DNA of 64,000 nt from SAR324 cluster bacterium REDSEA-S27_B3. Lineage in GTDB: Bacteria; SAR324; NAC60-12. The position numbers were made by a program, and so were the translations under genes. Below, one piece after another: positions 18,717 through 29,047 of the stretch (position 1 is the stretch's first letter; each line of letters begins with the position of its first letter). The stretch covers positions 62,001 to 126,000 of the forward strand of contig LUQO01000031.1 in the NCBI GenBank assembly GCA_001627865.1. Direction: 5' to 3'. The notes under the pieces were generated by a model. The model made no database searches. It worked only from the letters and a program-made list of their open reading frames with translations, and was not told where the DNA came from.

Positions 18717-20231
18717 ATGAGACTAAAAACGATATTATCCGGACTCATTGCAGGTCTGATTGCTTTTGCGCCGATGGTTGCAATGGCTGATGAAACAGCC
18801 TCAATTAGATTCATTGTAACAGGTGATCTGTATGAATTACCTGCCGAAAAAGGAAGAGGTGGATATGCCAAGCTTGCAAGTGTGGCTAAGATATTCAAAA
18901 AGAAAACAAAAAGGAATATACATTCATTTTTGGTTCATGTGGGTGATGCCTATTCTCCGTCTTTGCTCTCAACTATGGATAAAGGAAAGAGTACTGTAGA
19001 GATGTTGAATGCTGTCGGTGTCGACTACATGGTTCTCGGCAATCACGAATGGGATTTCGGCCCTGAAATCACTAGGGAACGTGTCTGGGAATCAAATTTC
19101 CCGGTGCTAGCCAGTAATGTAATTGATAAAGAAGGACTCCCAGTAGATGGAACTGTAAGAACAGCGATGGTGAAAGTTGGTCCATTCCGTGTAGGGATTA
19201 TGGGGCTTGTAACTCCAAACACAAAATTTGTTTCATATACTAAAACCGACGAGTTTCTCCCTGTAATGGATACAGCTAAAAAGTTGGCCAAGGAACTTAA
19301 AGGACAGGGTGCAAATCTAATAGTTGCTTTGGCACATCTTGACTTTGTTGAAGATATGGAACTGTTTCAAAGTGGTATTGTTGATATCTTACTATCTGGT
19401 CAAGATCACTACTTCATCTTCCAAGACAACGGTAAATCACTTTGGATGGACTCTGGTGAGGATGCTGAGAAAGTGGGTATTGTGGATGTTCATTTGAAAT
19501 CCTACATGAAGCGAGGGAAAAAAAGATTTAGTTGGGAAGCCGATATGCGATTTGTGGATACAAAATATATCCCTGAGGATAAAGCAATTGCCGCAAAGGT
19601 TAAAGGCTATGAGAAGTATTTATCTAAGGAACTGGATATTGAAATTGGTAAAACATTATCACAATTAGATAGTCGCAAAAAAACAGTTCGTACGGAGGAG
19701 GCTGCTATTGGGAACCTAATCATAGATGCTATGCGTGAAGGTGTTGGAGCAGAAATTGGTATTACAAATGGTGGGGGAATCAGAGCCAAGAAAATGTATT
19801 CTCCTGGTACTATGATTACGAGAAGGGATATATTAACGGAACTTCCTTTTGGAAACGTTGTAGTAAAGCTTGAACTCACTGGATTACAGATCTTTGACGC
19901 CATAGAAAACGGGGTTAGTGAGGTTGAAAGAAACTCCGGTCGATTCCCACAGGTTTCAGGAATGAGTTTTACCTATAACCCGAAAGCCAAAGCAGGTAGT
20001 AGAGTTAATTCAGTTAAAATCGGAACTAGTCCATTGAATAAAGGAAAGACTTATACTGTGGCAACCAATGACTACATGGCTAGTGGCGGAGACGGTTACT
20101 CAGTACTCAAAAAAGCTAAGGTCATCATTAATGCCAGTAATGCAACACTTATGGCAAGTATGGTTATGGATTATATCAAAGCGAAGGGTAGTGTTTCCCC
20201 AAAAGTTGAGGGAAGAATTGTTGCTCAGTAG
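18717..20231 (+). CDS. 5'-nucleotidase/2',3'-cyclic phosphodiesterase (UshA-like), secreted
   Basis: Signal peptide; MVLGNHEWDFGP metallophosphatase motif; NGGGIRA and NDYMASGGDGY C-terminal nucleotidase motifs. Start chosen after GAAAGGAAG RBS. Confidence 0.93.
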   Translation: MRLKTILSGLIAGLIAFAPMVAMADETASIRFIVTGDLYELPAEKGRGGYAKLASVAKIFKKKTKRNIHSFLVHVGDAYSPSLLSTMDKGKSTVEMLNAVGVDYMVLGNHEWDFGPEITRERVWESNFPVLASNVIDKEGLPVDGTVRTAMVKVGPFRVGIMGLVTPNTKFVSYTKTDEFLPVMDTAKKLAKELKGQGANLIVALAHLDFVEDMELFQSGIVDILLSGQDHYFIFQDNGKSLWMDSGEDAEKVGIVDVHLKSYMKRGKKRFSWEADMRFVDTKYIPEDKAIAAKVKGYEKYLSKELDIEIGKTLSQLDSRKKTVRTEEAAIGNLIIDAMREGVGAEIGITNGGGIRAKKMYSPGTMITRRDILTELPFGNVVVKLELTGLQIFDAIENGVSEVERNSGRFPQVSGMSFTYNPKAKAGSRVNSVKIGTSPLNKGKTYTVATNDYMASGGDGYSVLKKAKVIINASNATLMASMVMDYIKAKGSVSPKVEGRIVAQ

Positions 20232-20279
20232 GAGAAAATATTAAAGAGCATGGTTGGTTTTTCTCTTTACGGATATAAT

Positions 20280-20300
20280 GGGCGGGCATATTGCCCGCCC
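20280..20300. terminator. Bidirectional-type hairpin between convergent genes
   Basis: GGGCGGGC-atatt-GCCCGCCC perfect stem between 5'-nucleotidase (+) and hemE (-). Confidence 0.7.
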
Positions 20301-20349
20301 TGCCGGGGTAAATAATTGCATTCTCGATAAAACATTCTCTTCAATTCAC

Positions 20350-21381
20350 TTAAATTCCTCCCAGGTCTTTTGCAACATTAACAAAATGCTGTACGTTCTC
20401 GAAAGGTGTTCGTGCCAGCAGGCCGTGATTTAGATTAAGTATGTGGTTTTTTCGACTGGTTTCAGCAAAACATTTACATACCGCTTTAGTAATATCTTCC
20501 TTTGATCCATCAGCTAAAATCTTATTATCAACGTTTCCCTGGAAAATCACCTCCGGCGCCAGTTTTTTGGCAGCTTCTAAATCAATGCAATTCCCTACAC
20601 TTAAAGCTTTTGCTCCGCTTTGCAGCATCAGTTCAAGGTTGGGTGACTCTTTTGTGAAAAGTATTGAAGGAGAATTTGGATTTAACGAACTGAAAATTTT
20701 TTCATGTGTAGGCTGAACATATTTTTCATATAGCTCTAATGAGATCACATCAGCAAATGACTCAAATAATTGAACTGCGTGTGCTCCGGATGAAATTTGA
20801 TAATTTAGATAGTCCACAGTAAGTTCCGTTAGACGCTCCAGTAAGGCTTGAGTAAATACTGGATTCTCTTTTATAAATGCCAGTATATCCTTATGTTTCT
20901 GATTAGGACTTGAACCTGCGATCATAAAAAAAGCAAGGGACATTGGCGATCCGGCGAAACCTAGTAAAGGCAATTCCCCATTAAGTTTTTCATTTATCCC
21001 TTTTATGATTTGGCCTACTGTTCTTAATTGTGTTTCTGAGTCAAGTTGACGAATTGCTTTTACCTGATTCAATGTTCTTACTGGTTCTTCTAAAACAGGT
21101 CCCGGAGCAAATCGGAAAACTGTACCAGTAGGAGTGAGTGGAGTCAGAATATCCTGGAACATGATTATTGCATCCACTCCAAGTTTTTTTGGTAGCAGTG
21201 AGATTTTAATGGAAATTTCAACATCCGAGAACAGTTTTTCCAATGGCCGGCCGTCTTTCTTTCTGAGCTGGCTGTATTCCGGATCAGTTCGCCCTGCCTG
21301 GCGCATGAGCCAGATAGGGACTCTATCCACAGGCAAGTGATTGAGGACCCTGAGTAACCGATCATTTTTGAGTGGAGTCAT
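20350..21381 (-). CDS. hemE: Uroporphyrinogen decarboxylase
   Basis: VDRVPIWLMRQAGRTDPEYSQLR, MFQDILTPL, HGLLARTPFENVQHFV. Confidence 0.97.
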   Translation of the reverse strand: MTPLKNDRLLRVLNHLPVDRVPIWLMRQAGRTDPEYSQLRKKDGRPLEKLFSDVEISIKISLLPKKLGVDAIIMFQDILTPLTPTGTVFRFAPGPVLEEPVRTLNQVKAIRQLDSETQLRTVGQIIKGINEKLNGELPLLGFAGSPMSLAFFMIAGSSPNQKHKDILAFIKENPVFTQALLERLTELTVDYLNYQISSGAHAVQLFESFADVISLELYEKYVQPTHEKIFSSLNPNSPSILFTKESPNLELMLQSGAKALSVGNCIDLEAAKKLAPEVIFQGNVDNKILADGSKEDITKAVCKCFAETSRKNHILNLNHGLLARTPFENVQHFVNVAKDLGGI

Positions 21382-21567
21382 TTGTTGTTTACTTGAGTTG
21401 TATTTTTATTTTCAAAATGATTATTTAACCAATGGGAGAATTAAGTAATCCTGTAGACAAAATTTTAAAATCCTCAGTCTGAGTTCAGAAATACTGGACA
21501 CTTAAGTGGTCTTGCTTCAACATTAAAACAACTTATATTTTTATATCTCATTTTTTTGCAAGTATCT

Positions 21568-22464
21568 ATGGTTAAAACTTTGCCAGACTGTATGCGCTGC
21601 AACGACACAAGAGTATATATCAGCGTTCGTCCTCGAAAGCGTTACGCACATGCCAGGCTTTGTGAATGCGTGTCAAGTCCATGCAAAACATGCAAAGGGA
21701 CAGGATATATCATGGAACAGGACAGCTTCCAAAGAGATGTCGCTTTGGTGTGTCCGGACTGTGAACAGGTCAAACAGCGAGTTGATCTTTATAACAATGC
21801 ACGCATACCCCGACGCTACTGTAACAGCCGTTTAAGTACAGAAGACCAGGATGCGGAGAACGAAATTGTTTTCGATTTGCTTTTGAGCATTTTCAGGCTG
21901 CTGCCCCAGCGTTTGAGTAATCAAAATATATTGCAGACTAATGATGAAGACCTTAAGGGCATGGTACTGATGGGCGCGCCAGGCACAGGAAAAACACATT
22001 TAATGACCGGATTTGCCTATCAATGCACCATCAGCCAGGGAATTTCCTGCATATTTCAAAGTTTCGCGGAATTGCTTTCCGAATTGAGACAGGGATATTC
22101 AGAAGGGAAATCAGATATTGAAATAATTGAACCTCATCTACAGACTGACATCCTGATCATCGACGACCTCGGTAAGGGGCGTAACAGTGACTGGGAGCTG
22201 GGCATTCTTGATATGCTGATTTCTGAGCGTTACAACCGTAACCAGATGATTATGGTTACCACTAATTTTACTGAAAACGAGGAAGACACTTTAAAGGAGC
22301 AGGTACGCAACCGTGAAAAATCTGAGACAGAACACTTCATTGCAGATACCATCCGAAAACGGGTTGGCGAGCGAATACATTCCCGTTTGAAGGAGATGTG
22401 CTATTTTGAAAATTTGACAGGTAAAGACCGTCGAATCAGTGAAGATGAAATGGATGAAGAGTGA
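21568..22464 (+). CDS. DnaC/IstB-like AAA+ ATPase with N-terminal Cys-rich zinc-finger-like region
   Basis: MGAPGTGKTHLM Walker A, DILIIDDLGKG Walker B, VTTNF sensor; N-terminal CMRC, CKTCKGTGY and CPDC motifs. Confidence 0.88.
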   Translation: MVKTLPDCMRCNDTRVYISVRPRKRYAHARLCECVSSPCKTCKGTGYIMEQDSFQRDVALVCPDCEQVKQRVDLYNNARIPRRYCNSRLSTEDQDAENEIVFDLLLSIFRLLPQRLSNQNILQTNDEDLKGMVLMGAPGTGKTHLMTGFAYQCTISQGISCIFQSFAELLSELRQGYSEGKSDIEIIEPHLQTDILIIDDLGKGRNSDWELGILDMLISERYNRNQMIMVTTNFTENEEDTLKEQVRNREKSETEHFIADTIRKRVGERIHSRLKEMCYFENLTGKDRRISEDEMDEE

Positions 22465-23493
22465 TCATGTCAAGCCAAGTGCTTCATCCAGACCACACAT
22501 TAAATTCATATTTTGAATTGCCTGCCCGGAAGCCCCTTTGATTAAATTATCAAGGCTGCTGACAATCACCCAGTTTTGCCCGCTTTCATCACTTTCCGCA
22601 CCTATCATGCAGCGATTTGAGTGTACTGTCATTTTTATTTCCGGAAAATTTCCTTTCCCCATAAAATGAACAAATTCATTTTTTTCTGCAAATTCTGAAA
22701 AACAGCGGATAACTTTGCTTGCATCCATTGGTTTCCGGAAGTGCAGGTATATTGTGGACAGTATCCCACGATTTACCGGTAGCAAATGGGGAGTAAAAAT
22801 AACTTCACCGTTTTCGTCCGCACTGTATGAACTCAGTTCACTCAGGTACTGCTGGATTTCCGGCTGGTGCTGGTGTGACAACACTTTGTAAGCTTTAAAG
22901 TTTTCATTAACACTTACATAATTCATAGTATCATCTTCAACCCTTCCTCCGGCGCCGCTCACTCCTGATTTTGCGTCAATTACCGGTGGTCTGTCTAAAT
23001 CAGCAAGTAATTCAGCAAGTGGAAGAATTCCCAGCAGTGCACATGTTGAATAACAACCGGGGTTGGCAATCAGTCTTGCTGCAGATATCTGCTGTTTATA
23101 TAATTCAGGCAACCCGAAAACTGCTTCATTCAGTAATTCCGGGGAATCATGTGAAAGTTTATAGTATTTGGAAAAGACCTCTGTGTCCTCCAGTCTGTAG
23201 GCACCTGACAGGTCGATCACTAGAATTCCCTGATTCAGCAATTGTGGAACAAGCTCCAGGCTTGCCTGGTTAGGCACTGCAAGAAAAACAACATCGCAGT
23301 CAGTGACGTCAGACTCATTAGACTGAAAATTAAGATTATATTCCGACAGTTCAGGAAAAACGTCATTGACGCACTTGCCCAGATACTTGCTGGAAGTTAC
23401 CAGTTCGACGCTTGCTTCTGAATGTCTTGATAACAGATTCAGAAGTTCAAGTCCGGACAAACCGGCAGCTCCGATAATTCCTACGCGAACCAT
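22465..23493 (-). CDS. argC: N-acetyl-gamma-glutamyl-phosphate reductase
   Basis: VGIIGAAGLSGLELLNLL, NPGCYSTCALLGILPL, DAKSGVSGAGG. Confidence 0.97.
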   Translation of the reverse strand: MVRVGIIGAAGLSGLELLNLLSRHSEASVELVTSSKYLGKCVNDVFPELSEYNLNFQSNESDVTDCDVVFLAVPNQASLELVPQLLNQGILVIDLSGAYRLEDTEVFSKYYKLSHDSPELLNEAVFGLPELYKQQISAARLIANPGCYSTCALLGILPLAELLADLDRPPVIDAKSGVSGAGGRVEDDTMNYVSVNENFKAYKVLSHQHQPEIQQYLSELSSYSADENGEVIFTPHLLPVNRGILSTIYLHFRKPMDASKVIRCFSEFAEKNEFVHFMGKGNFPEIKMTVHSNRCMIGAESDESGQNWVIVSSLDNLIKGASGQAIQNMNLMCGLDEALGLT

Positions 23494-23838
23494 TTAACCA
23501 AACACCTCCTGATATAATTCAGGATTGAATCCAACAACAAATTCATGTCCAATTCTCCATGTCGGGGCTCTCAGGTTGCCGCTGGGACCAATCACATCTT
23601 TGAGAATCATTTGCTTGTCATCAGTGGAAGGATTCCACTCTCTCATTTTCTTACCCTTGCCTGTCCTTATCAGAGTCGCCGTCTGCAGCAACTCCCATGC
23701 GGACTGGCTGTCAATTTTTTCTTTGTTAGCAATAACACACGTTTCAACTGAAATATTTTTTGCGTCAAGAACCTCTTGTGCTCGTTTGCAGGAAGTTCAA
23801 CCGTTCCTGAAATATCCCCAATTAATTTTTTTACTCAT
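23494..23838 (-). CDS. Spx/ArsC-like thioredoxin-fold protein, candidate selenoprotein (in-frame UGA at 23797-23799)
   Basis: Read-through translation MSKKINWGYFRNG-U-TSCKRAQEVLDAKNISVETCVIANKEKIDSQSAWELLQTATLIRTGKGKKMREWNPSTDDKQMILKDVIGPSGNLRAPTWRIGHEFVVGFNPELYQEVFG*. UGA sits at the first Cys position of a CTSC motif; a hairpin follows at once; the frame is intact on both sides; stop abuts the argC ATG. Confidence 0.8.
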
Positions 23839-23943
23839 AATACCTCTTATATTTAGTGATTAATAAACAGGGTGGAGTCTAGCGATTCAATTCCTCACAT
23901 CAAATTCTTTCCATACATCATGCCATAAAGAATAACAGAAAGT

Positions 23944-24723
23944 TCAGAAAACTCTCCCGGCACGCATGGAAAGTGTCCAGGTAACTTCTTTAGTTTCATC
24001 TAATTTTCCCCAGGCAGCTTTCAAGCGCTCAATATTTTCCGGAATTGGATCATGTCCTTCGCGCTTTTTATAATTTGCAACAGCTGACCAGCTACCCAGG
24101 AACCCCATCATTTTATCAAAATTCCAGAATGCTTTCATTTCAAAACTAGGGGCACGCAGTTCACGAAACGGAAAAGATAAAGTGCGGTAACCTGTATCAA
24201 CCAAACGGCGTTCAGGATCCCAGTATCGGCCTAAAATCTCTGTGTAAATTCTTTCAATCTCGCGGTCAATTCCCGCATTAATACGGAACAGCTTATATGA
24301 CCAGCAGGCAAGTAGACCGTGTTTTTTTAGCACTCTTTCAGCCTCTGCGTAAAAAACCTCGATATCAAACCAGTGAAGTGCTTGTGCCACAGTAATCAAG
24401 TTAACTGAACGCCGTTTGAGAGCAGGAGCCTGTTCGTTTGCTACAGCATAGGTAATGTTAGCGAGAGGCTCAGCATTGAGAATCTGGGCCGAGCTTGCGT
24501 CGGTTGCATATACCTGGTCAAAATGTAAAGCAAGCTGCTTTGCCGACTGGCCATTTCCTGTACCTGCATCCCATGCCAGTTTGTGTTCACGGCATTCTCC
24601 TGCCAGATACTGGAAAAGATTTTCCGGATATCCTGGTCTGTAAGCCGCGTATGCAGCGGATTGGGCAGAAAAATTATCTTTGAATGATTTCGGGTTTTTA
24701 TGAAATTTTGCTTTGAATCTCAT
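23944..24723 (-). CDS. Class I SAM-dependent methyltransferase
   Basis: LAWDAGTGNGQSAKQLALHFDQVYATDASSAQI; VNLITVAQALHWFD. Confidence 0.92.
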   Translation of the reverse strand: MRFKAKFHKNPKSFKDNFSAQSAAYAAYRPGYPENLFQYLAGECREHKLAWDAGTGNGQSAKQLALHFDQVYATDASSAQILNAEPLANITYAVANEQAPALKRRSVNLITVAQALHWFDIEVFYAEAERVLKKHGLLACWSYKLFRINAGIDREIERIYTEILGRYWDPERRLVDTGYRTLSFPFRELRAPSFEMKAFWNFDKMMGFLGSWSAVANYKKREGHDPIPENIERLKAAWGKLDETKEVTWTLSMRAGRVF

Positions 24724-24805
24724 TTGTTAATTTATTGCAATTGATTCATAAATTGCCAGATTTATGATTTACTCACAATAAACAAAATGTAAAACAAAAT
24801 ATCAT

Positions 24806-26626
24806 TTAGATCACACTTTCATTTTCCTGCAATTCAGCAAGTATCTTGCGCCCTATTGCGTTGTCTGCTAAAGGACGCGTCAAATCTCCCAGCAGATCAA
24901 GTTGGACTTTAAGTGCTTGAGCATCCTGACCCTGCATACTTTGCCGGACTGATTCCATTTGCTTCCGTATTTCAGTGCGTTCATTCCCGGACAAAGAATT
25001 TTCAGCAACATCCCAGGATTGTTCAATACCACGGAAAACTCGTTCAGCTGTTTGGCGAAATTCAATCAGCTGACGTTGATTAAAATCATCCAGAGCATGT
25101 TCATAGGAATCCTCGATGATTCTTTCAATCTCAAATTGAGTCAGCCCGTGAAATGGAATAACTTCTATTTCTGCCTTCTGCCCGCTGCGTTTTTCAGTGG
25201 CAGAAACTGTGAGGATACCATTTGCGTCTACACAGAACAGGACTTCTACTAAAGGGTATCCGCTTTTCATGGGAGGGATCCCACGTAATTTAAACTGGCC
25301 GAGCGCCCTGCAATCCTTGATTAATTCACGTTCCCCCTGAAAAATATTCACATCAATAGAAGTCTGATTATCAACATTAGTAGTGAATGTCTCACTTTCT
25401 TCAGCAGGGATGGTAGTGTTCCCAGTGATGATTTTGCTGAATGTTCCTCCTAAAGTTTCAATCCCAAGGGCCAATGGAATAACATCAAGCAACAGAAAAT
25501 CTCGTCTCCCGCCTGCCAGCAGATGCCCCTGAATACCTGCGCCGATTGCCACAACTTTATATGGGTCAATTGCAACATGAGGTGGTTTGCCAAAAAAAGA
25601 TTCAATCTTCTTCCGCACAATCGGGATAACCGTTGAACCTCCAACAAGCACAACTTCGTCAATCTGTTCAACAGCAAGTTTTGCTTCACGCAAAACGTGG
25701 CTGCAGCTTTCCAGGGTCTGCTCAATCATTTGAGAAATCAAAGACTCAAATTCATCAACTTTAAATACCCCGTCAAATGTCAATCCTGTTTTGGGGAATT
25801 CCAATGAGTAAGATGATTCAGGTGAGAAACTTAGTTCAGTCTTAATGGATTCAGCATTTTGTTTAAGAAGCAGTTTTGACTCCGGATCATCAAATGTTGC
25901 ATCCGGATTTATTTTCTGTATTCTTTCCTTCAAAGCATCAGCTACTGCCTTGTCGAAATCATCTCCTCCAAGCTGAGTGTTTCCATGAGTTGCTACAACT
26001 TTAAAAATCTTTCCGGAAAGTTTGAGAATAGAAATGTCAAAAGTTCCTCCGCCTAAATCATAAACTGCAACATGGCCTTCTTTTTTCTCATCCAGTCCAT
26101 AAGCGATTGCTGCAGCAGTCGGCTCATTAATAATCCGTGCCACTTCCAGTCCGGCAAATCTGGCAGCATCACGGGTGGCCTGCCGTTGCGCGTCATCGAA
26201 ATACGCAGGCACGGTAATAACAGCTTTTTGGATAGTTTCACCCAAAACTGCTTCTGCCTGCATTTTAACTTTTTTCAAAATTTCCGCGGAGAGTTCCTGA
26301 GGAGTGTATTCATTTTCTCCAATTCTGACTTTTATCAGCTGTCTTTGAGCCTCAACAATTTGGTAAGGCAGTTGGTTTACATAATCACCTAATTCATTCA
26401 GGTCACGGCCCATCAGCCTTTTAATGGAAAAAATTGTATTTTCCGGATTAGTAATGCCGGATTCTCGCGCTTCCTGTCCCACCAGCCAACCTGAATCGGT
26501 CCAGGACATCACAGAAGGAGTGGTTGAACTTGCTCCGGCTGCTTCAATAACTTCAGGACCATCTTCAAATACAGTGGCGCACAGACTGTTTGTTGTGCCC
26601 AAATCAATGCCGATTATACGTTCCAT
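24806..26626 (-). CDS. hscA: Hsp70-family Fe-S assembly chaperone HscA
   Basis: IGIDLGTTNSLCATV, VYDLGGGTFDISIL; next to hscB and iscU. Confidence 0.95.
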   Translation of the reverse strand: MERIIGIDLGTTNSLCATVFEDGPEVIEAAGASSTTPSVMSWTDSGWLVGQEARESGITNPENTIFSIKRLMGRDLNELGDYVNQLPYQIVEAQRQLIKVRIGENEYTPQELSAEILKKVKMQAEAVLGETIQKAVITVPAYFDDAQRQATRDAARFAGLEVARIINEPTAAAIAYGLDEKKEGHVAVYDLGGGTFDISILKLSGKIFKVVATHGNTQLGGDDFDKAVADALKERIQKINPDATFDDPESKLLLKQNAESIKTELSFSPESSYSLEFPKTGLTFDGVFKVDEFESLISQMIEQTLESCSHVLREAKLAVEQIDEVVLVGGSTVIPIVRKKIESFFGKPPHVAIDPYKVVAIGAGIQGHLLAGGRRDFLLLDVIPLALGIETLGGTFSKIITGNTTIPAEESETFTTNVDNQTSIDVNIFQGERELIKDCRALGQFKLRGIPPMKSGYPLVEVLFCVDANGILTVSATEKRSGQKAEIEVIPFHGLTQFEIERIIEDSYEHALDDFNQRQLIEFRQTAERVFRGIEQSWDVAENSLSGNERTEIRKQMESVRQSMQGQDAQALKVQLDLLGDLTRPLADNAIGRKILAELQENESVI

Positions 26627-26776
26627 TTACAGATTTCTAAGTGATACTTGTTTTTCTTAAGGTCTAAGTTAAAGTTAATTTTATACATGGGAAACAGGAT
26701 TCGGTGAATAATTTCATAGCCAATAAAGTGATAACAGCATTTTAAAAAGGATGATAAATGAGTGGTATTTAGAGGC

Positions 26777-27391
26777 TCATTCAGTATTTATGCGGTCCAG
26801 CAAACGTCGTAAATACCGTTCTGAGTTCAATTGTGTTTGCAGTTGCTGGAGAATTTCGGAATTCTCTGGAGAGGTTTCAAACTTTTTGAACAAAACAGCA
26901 TAATCAGATTCAATATCAGTGTGTCTTCCCTGTAAATTCTCATTTATTCCGGACAGGGCTGTTTCATCGCCGGATTCAAGCAGTTCATCAAGTGATTCCT
27001 GCAAAGTAAACATTTCCTGCAAAAAACCTTCAGGCAATGTGTCTGACTTCAGCCGTTTATCTCCGGTAAGAATTGATAATAAATATCTTGCCCGCGATGT
27101 TGGTTTCCGTAAAGTACTGAATGCCGCATTCAGCAGCGCAGAAGATTTTTCACTTAGACGTTTTTCCTTCTCCGGAGCTGTTGCAAAAAAATCCGGATGC
27201 ATTTCCAATGATAAACGCTGATATCGGTTTCCCAGTTCATCATGATCAATTTCGAAGCAAAGCGGAAAGCCGAGTACTTCAAAATAATTTATATTATCAG
27301 CAATAGTCTGAAGGGAATTACATGAAAAGCAAAACAGCGGTGATGTCATTGAGACACCACACGATTGACAGGAGGGCTGTTCAAAAGCCAT
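26777..27391 (-). CDS. hscB: Co-chaperone HscB (J domain)
   Basis: N-terminal CQSCG...CFSC; J-domain with HPDFF; C-terminal HSCB domain; in isc cluster. Confidence 0.92.
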   Translation of the reverse strand: MAFEQPSCQSCGVSMTSPLFCFSCNSLQTIADNINYFEVLGFPLCFEIDHDELGNRYQRLSLEMHPDFFATAPEKEKRLSEKSSALLNAAFSTLRKPTSRARYLLSILTGDKRLKSDTLPEGFLQEMFTLQESLDELLESGDETALSGINENLQGRHTDIESDYAVLFKKFETSPENSEILQQLQTQLNSERYLRRLLDRINTE

Positions 27392-27412
27392 AGCAGTAGT
27401 AGTCGCTACAGC

Positions 27413-27799
27413 TCAATCTTGGCTTCTGTTCCTGTAATCAGTGATTGCGGCTTTAATTGCGTCTTCGGCCAGAACAGAGCAGTGAATCTTTACCGGAGGC
27501 AACGAGAGTTCTTCTACAATTTCGGTGTTTTTGATAGACATTGCTTCATTAATGCTTTTACCTTTGACCCATTCTGTTGCCAGGCTGGAACTTGCGATAG
27601 CAGATCCACATCCAAATGTCTTGAATTTAGCATCAACTATTTCTTTTGTTTCCGGATTAACCTGAATTTGGAGCTTCATCACATCACCGCATTCAGGCGC
27701 GCCGACCAGTCCTGTACCAACATTGTCATTACTTTTATCAAGACTTCCGACATTTCTGGGGTCGTTGTAATGATCAATAACTTTTTCGCTATAAGCCAT
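27413..27799 (-). CDS. iscU: Fe-S scaffold IscU
   Basis: YSEKVIDHYNDPRNVGSLD, GAPECGDVMKLQI, FGCGSAIASSSLATEWVKG, HCSVLAEDAI. Confidence 0.97.
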   Translation of the reverse strand: MAYSEKVIDHYNDPRNVGSLDKSNDNVGTGLVGAPECGDVMKLQIQVNPETKEIVDAKFKTFGCGSAIASSSLATEWVKGKSINEAMSIKNTEIVEELSLPPVKIHCSVLAEDAIKAAITDYRNRSQD

Positions 27800-27832
27800 G
27801 TTTTTCCTTTTTCATTTGAATTAATATTTAGG

Positions 27833-29047
27833 TTAATGTGATGTCCATTGTACAGTTGACAAATCCACACCATCTTTCACCATCTCATAAAGCGGTGACA
27901 TTTCACGAAGCCTTTTGACCGCGGAAATCATTTGATCTGCTGCATAATCGACTTCTTCAACTGTGGTGAAGCGTCCCATTCCAACCCGGATTGATGAGTG
28001 TGCCAGATCATCACCGACTCCCAAAGCACGCAGCACATATGATGGTTCCAGGCTGGCAGAAGTGCATGCCGATCCTGAAGAGACTGCGAGTTCGCTCACG
28101 CCCATCATCAAACTTTCACCTTCAACGTAACCGAAACTCATATTGAGGTTATTCGGCAGTCGGTCAGTCGGATGACCATTAATAAAAATATAATCCAATT
28201 TTGAATTTAAGCGATCATAAAGTCTTTGACGCAACCCCGTTAAGCGTTCCGCTTCAGAAGCCATTTCTTCCACTGAAAGCTCCAGGGCCTTGGCGAATCC
28301 TACAATTCCGGGAACATTCAGTGTTCCTGAACGCATGCCCCTTTCATGACCTCCCCCAAACATGATAGGTGACAAGCGCACACGAGGTTTTTTTCTTCTC
28401 ACATACAATGCGCCAATGCCCTTAGGGCCATAAATTTTATGCGCGGACATGGAAAGCAAGTCTATGTTCATTTCTTCCACATCAATCGGTATTTTGCCAA
28501 CGCCCTGTGTTGCGTCAGTATGAAATAAAACACCTTTTTCCCGAGTAATTCGGCCAATCTCTTTAATTGGGTTGAGAGTGCCGATTTCGTTATTTCCTGC
28601 CATTAAACTGACCAGAATTGTATCCTCGCGGATTGAGTCCTCCAATTGTTTCAGGTCAATGCAACCATGTTCATCTACATCAAGAAAAGTGATTTCGTAT
28701 CCTTTCTGCTCTAAAGCATGACAAGGATCAATCACGGCTTTGTGTTCAATCGGGCTCGAAATTATATGTGTCCCCTTTTTTTTGTAAAATTCCGCAACAC
28801 CTAAAATTGCAAGATTGTCTGATTCAGTAGCACCACTGGTAAAAACAATTTCCTTACCTCCAGCGCCAATTAGGTTTCCAATAGATTCACGGGCATCATC
28901 CACCACTTGTTCAACTTGCCAGCCAAATGAATGGTTGCGGCTGGCTGCGTTGCCAAATGAGTCCGTAAAGTAGGGCATCATGGTTTCCACTACTTTTGGG
29001 TCAACAGGTGTTGTTGCATTATAATCTAGATATATGGGCAATTTCAT
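27833..29047 (-). CDS. iscS: Cysteine desulfurase IscS
   Basis: [63 protein letters not shown]. Confidence 0.97.
   Translation of the reverse strand: MKLPIYLDYNATTPVDPKVVETMMPYFTDSFGNAASRNHSFGWQVEQVVDDARESIGNLIGAGGKEIVFTSGATESDNLAILGVAEFYKKKGTHIISSPIEHKAVIDPCHALEQKGYEITFLDVDEHGCIDLKQLEDSIREDTILVSLMAGNNEIGTLNPIKEIGRITREKGVLFHTDATQGVGKIPIDVEEMNIDLLSMSAHKIYGPKGIGALYVRRKKPRVRLSPIMFGGGHERGMRSGTLNVPGIVGFAKALELSVEEMASEAERLTGLRQRLYDRLNSKLDYIFINGHPTDRLPNNLNMSFGYVEGESLMMGVSELAVSSGSACTSASLEPSYVLRALGVGDDLAHSSIRVGMGRFTTVEEVDYAADQMISAVKRLREMSPLYEMVKDGVDLSTVQWTSH

Noticed and set aside
21556-22464. IS21-type insertion sequence based on the IstB-like ATPase
   Set aside because: No IstA transposase, no terminal inverted repeats seen, flanked by ordinary housekeeping genes.
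23494-23691. 65-aa stand-alone ORF with TTG start (ORF track)
   Set aside because: It is the C-terminal part of the 114-residue reading frame beginning at 23838 with an in-frame UGA; no RBS-supported start at 23691.
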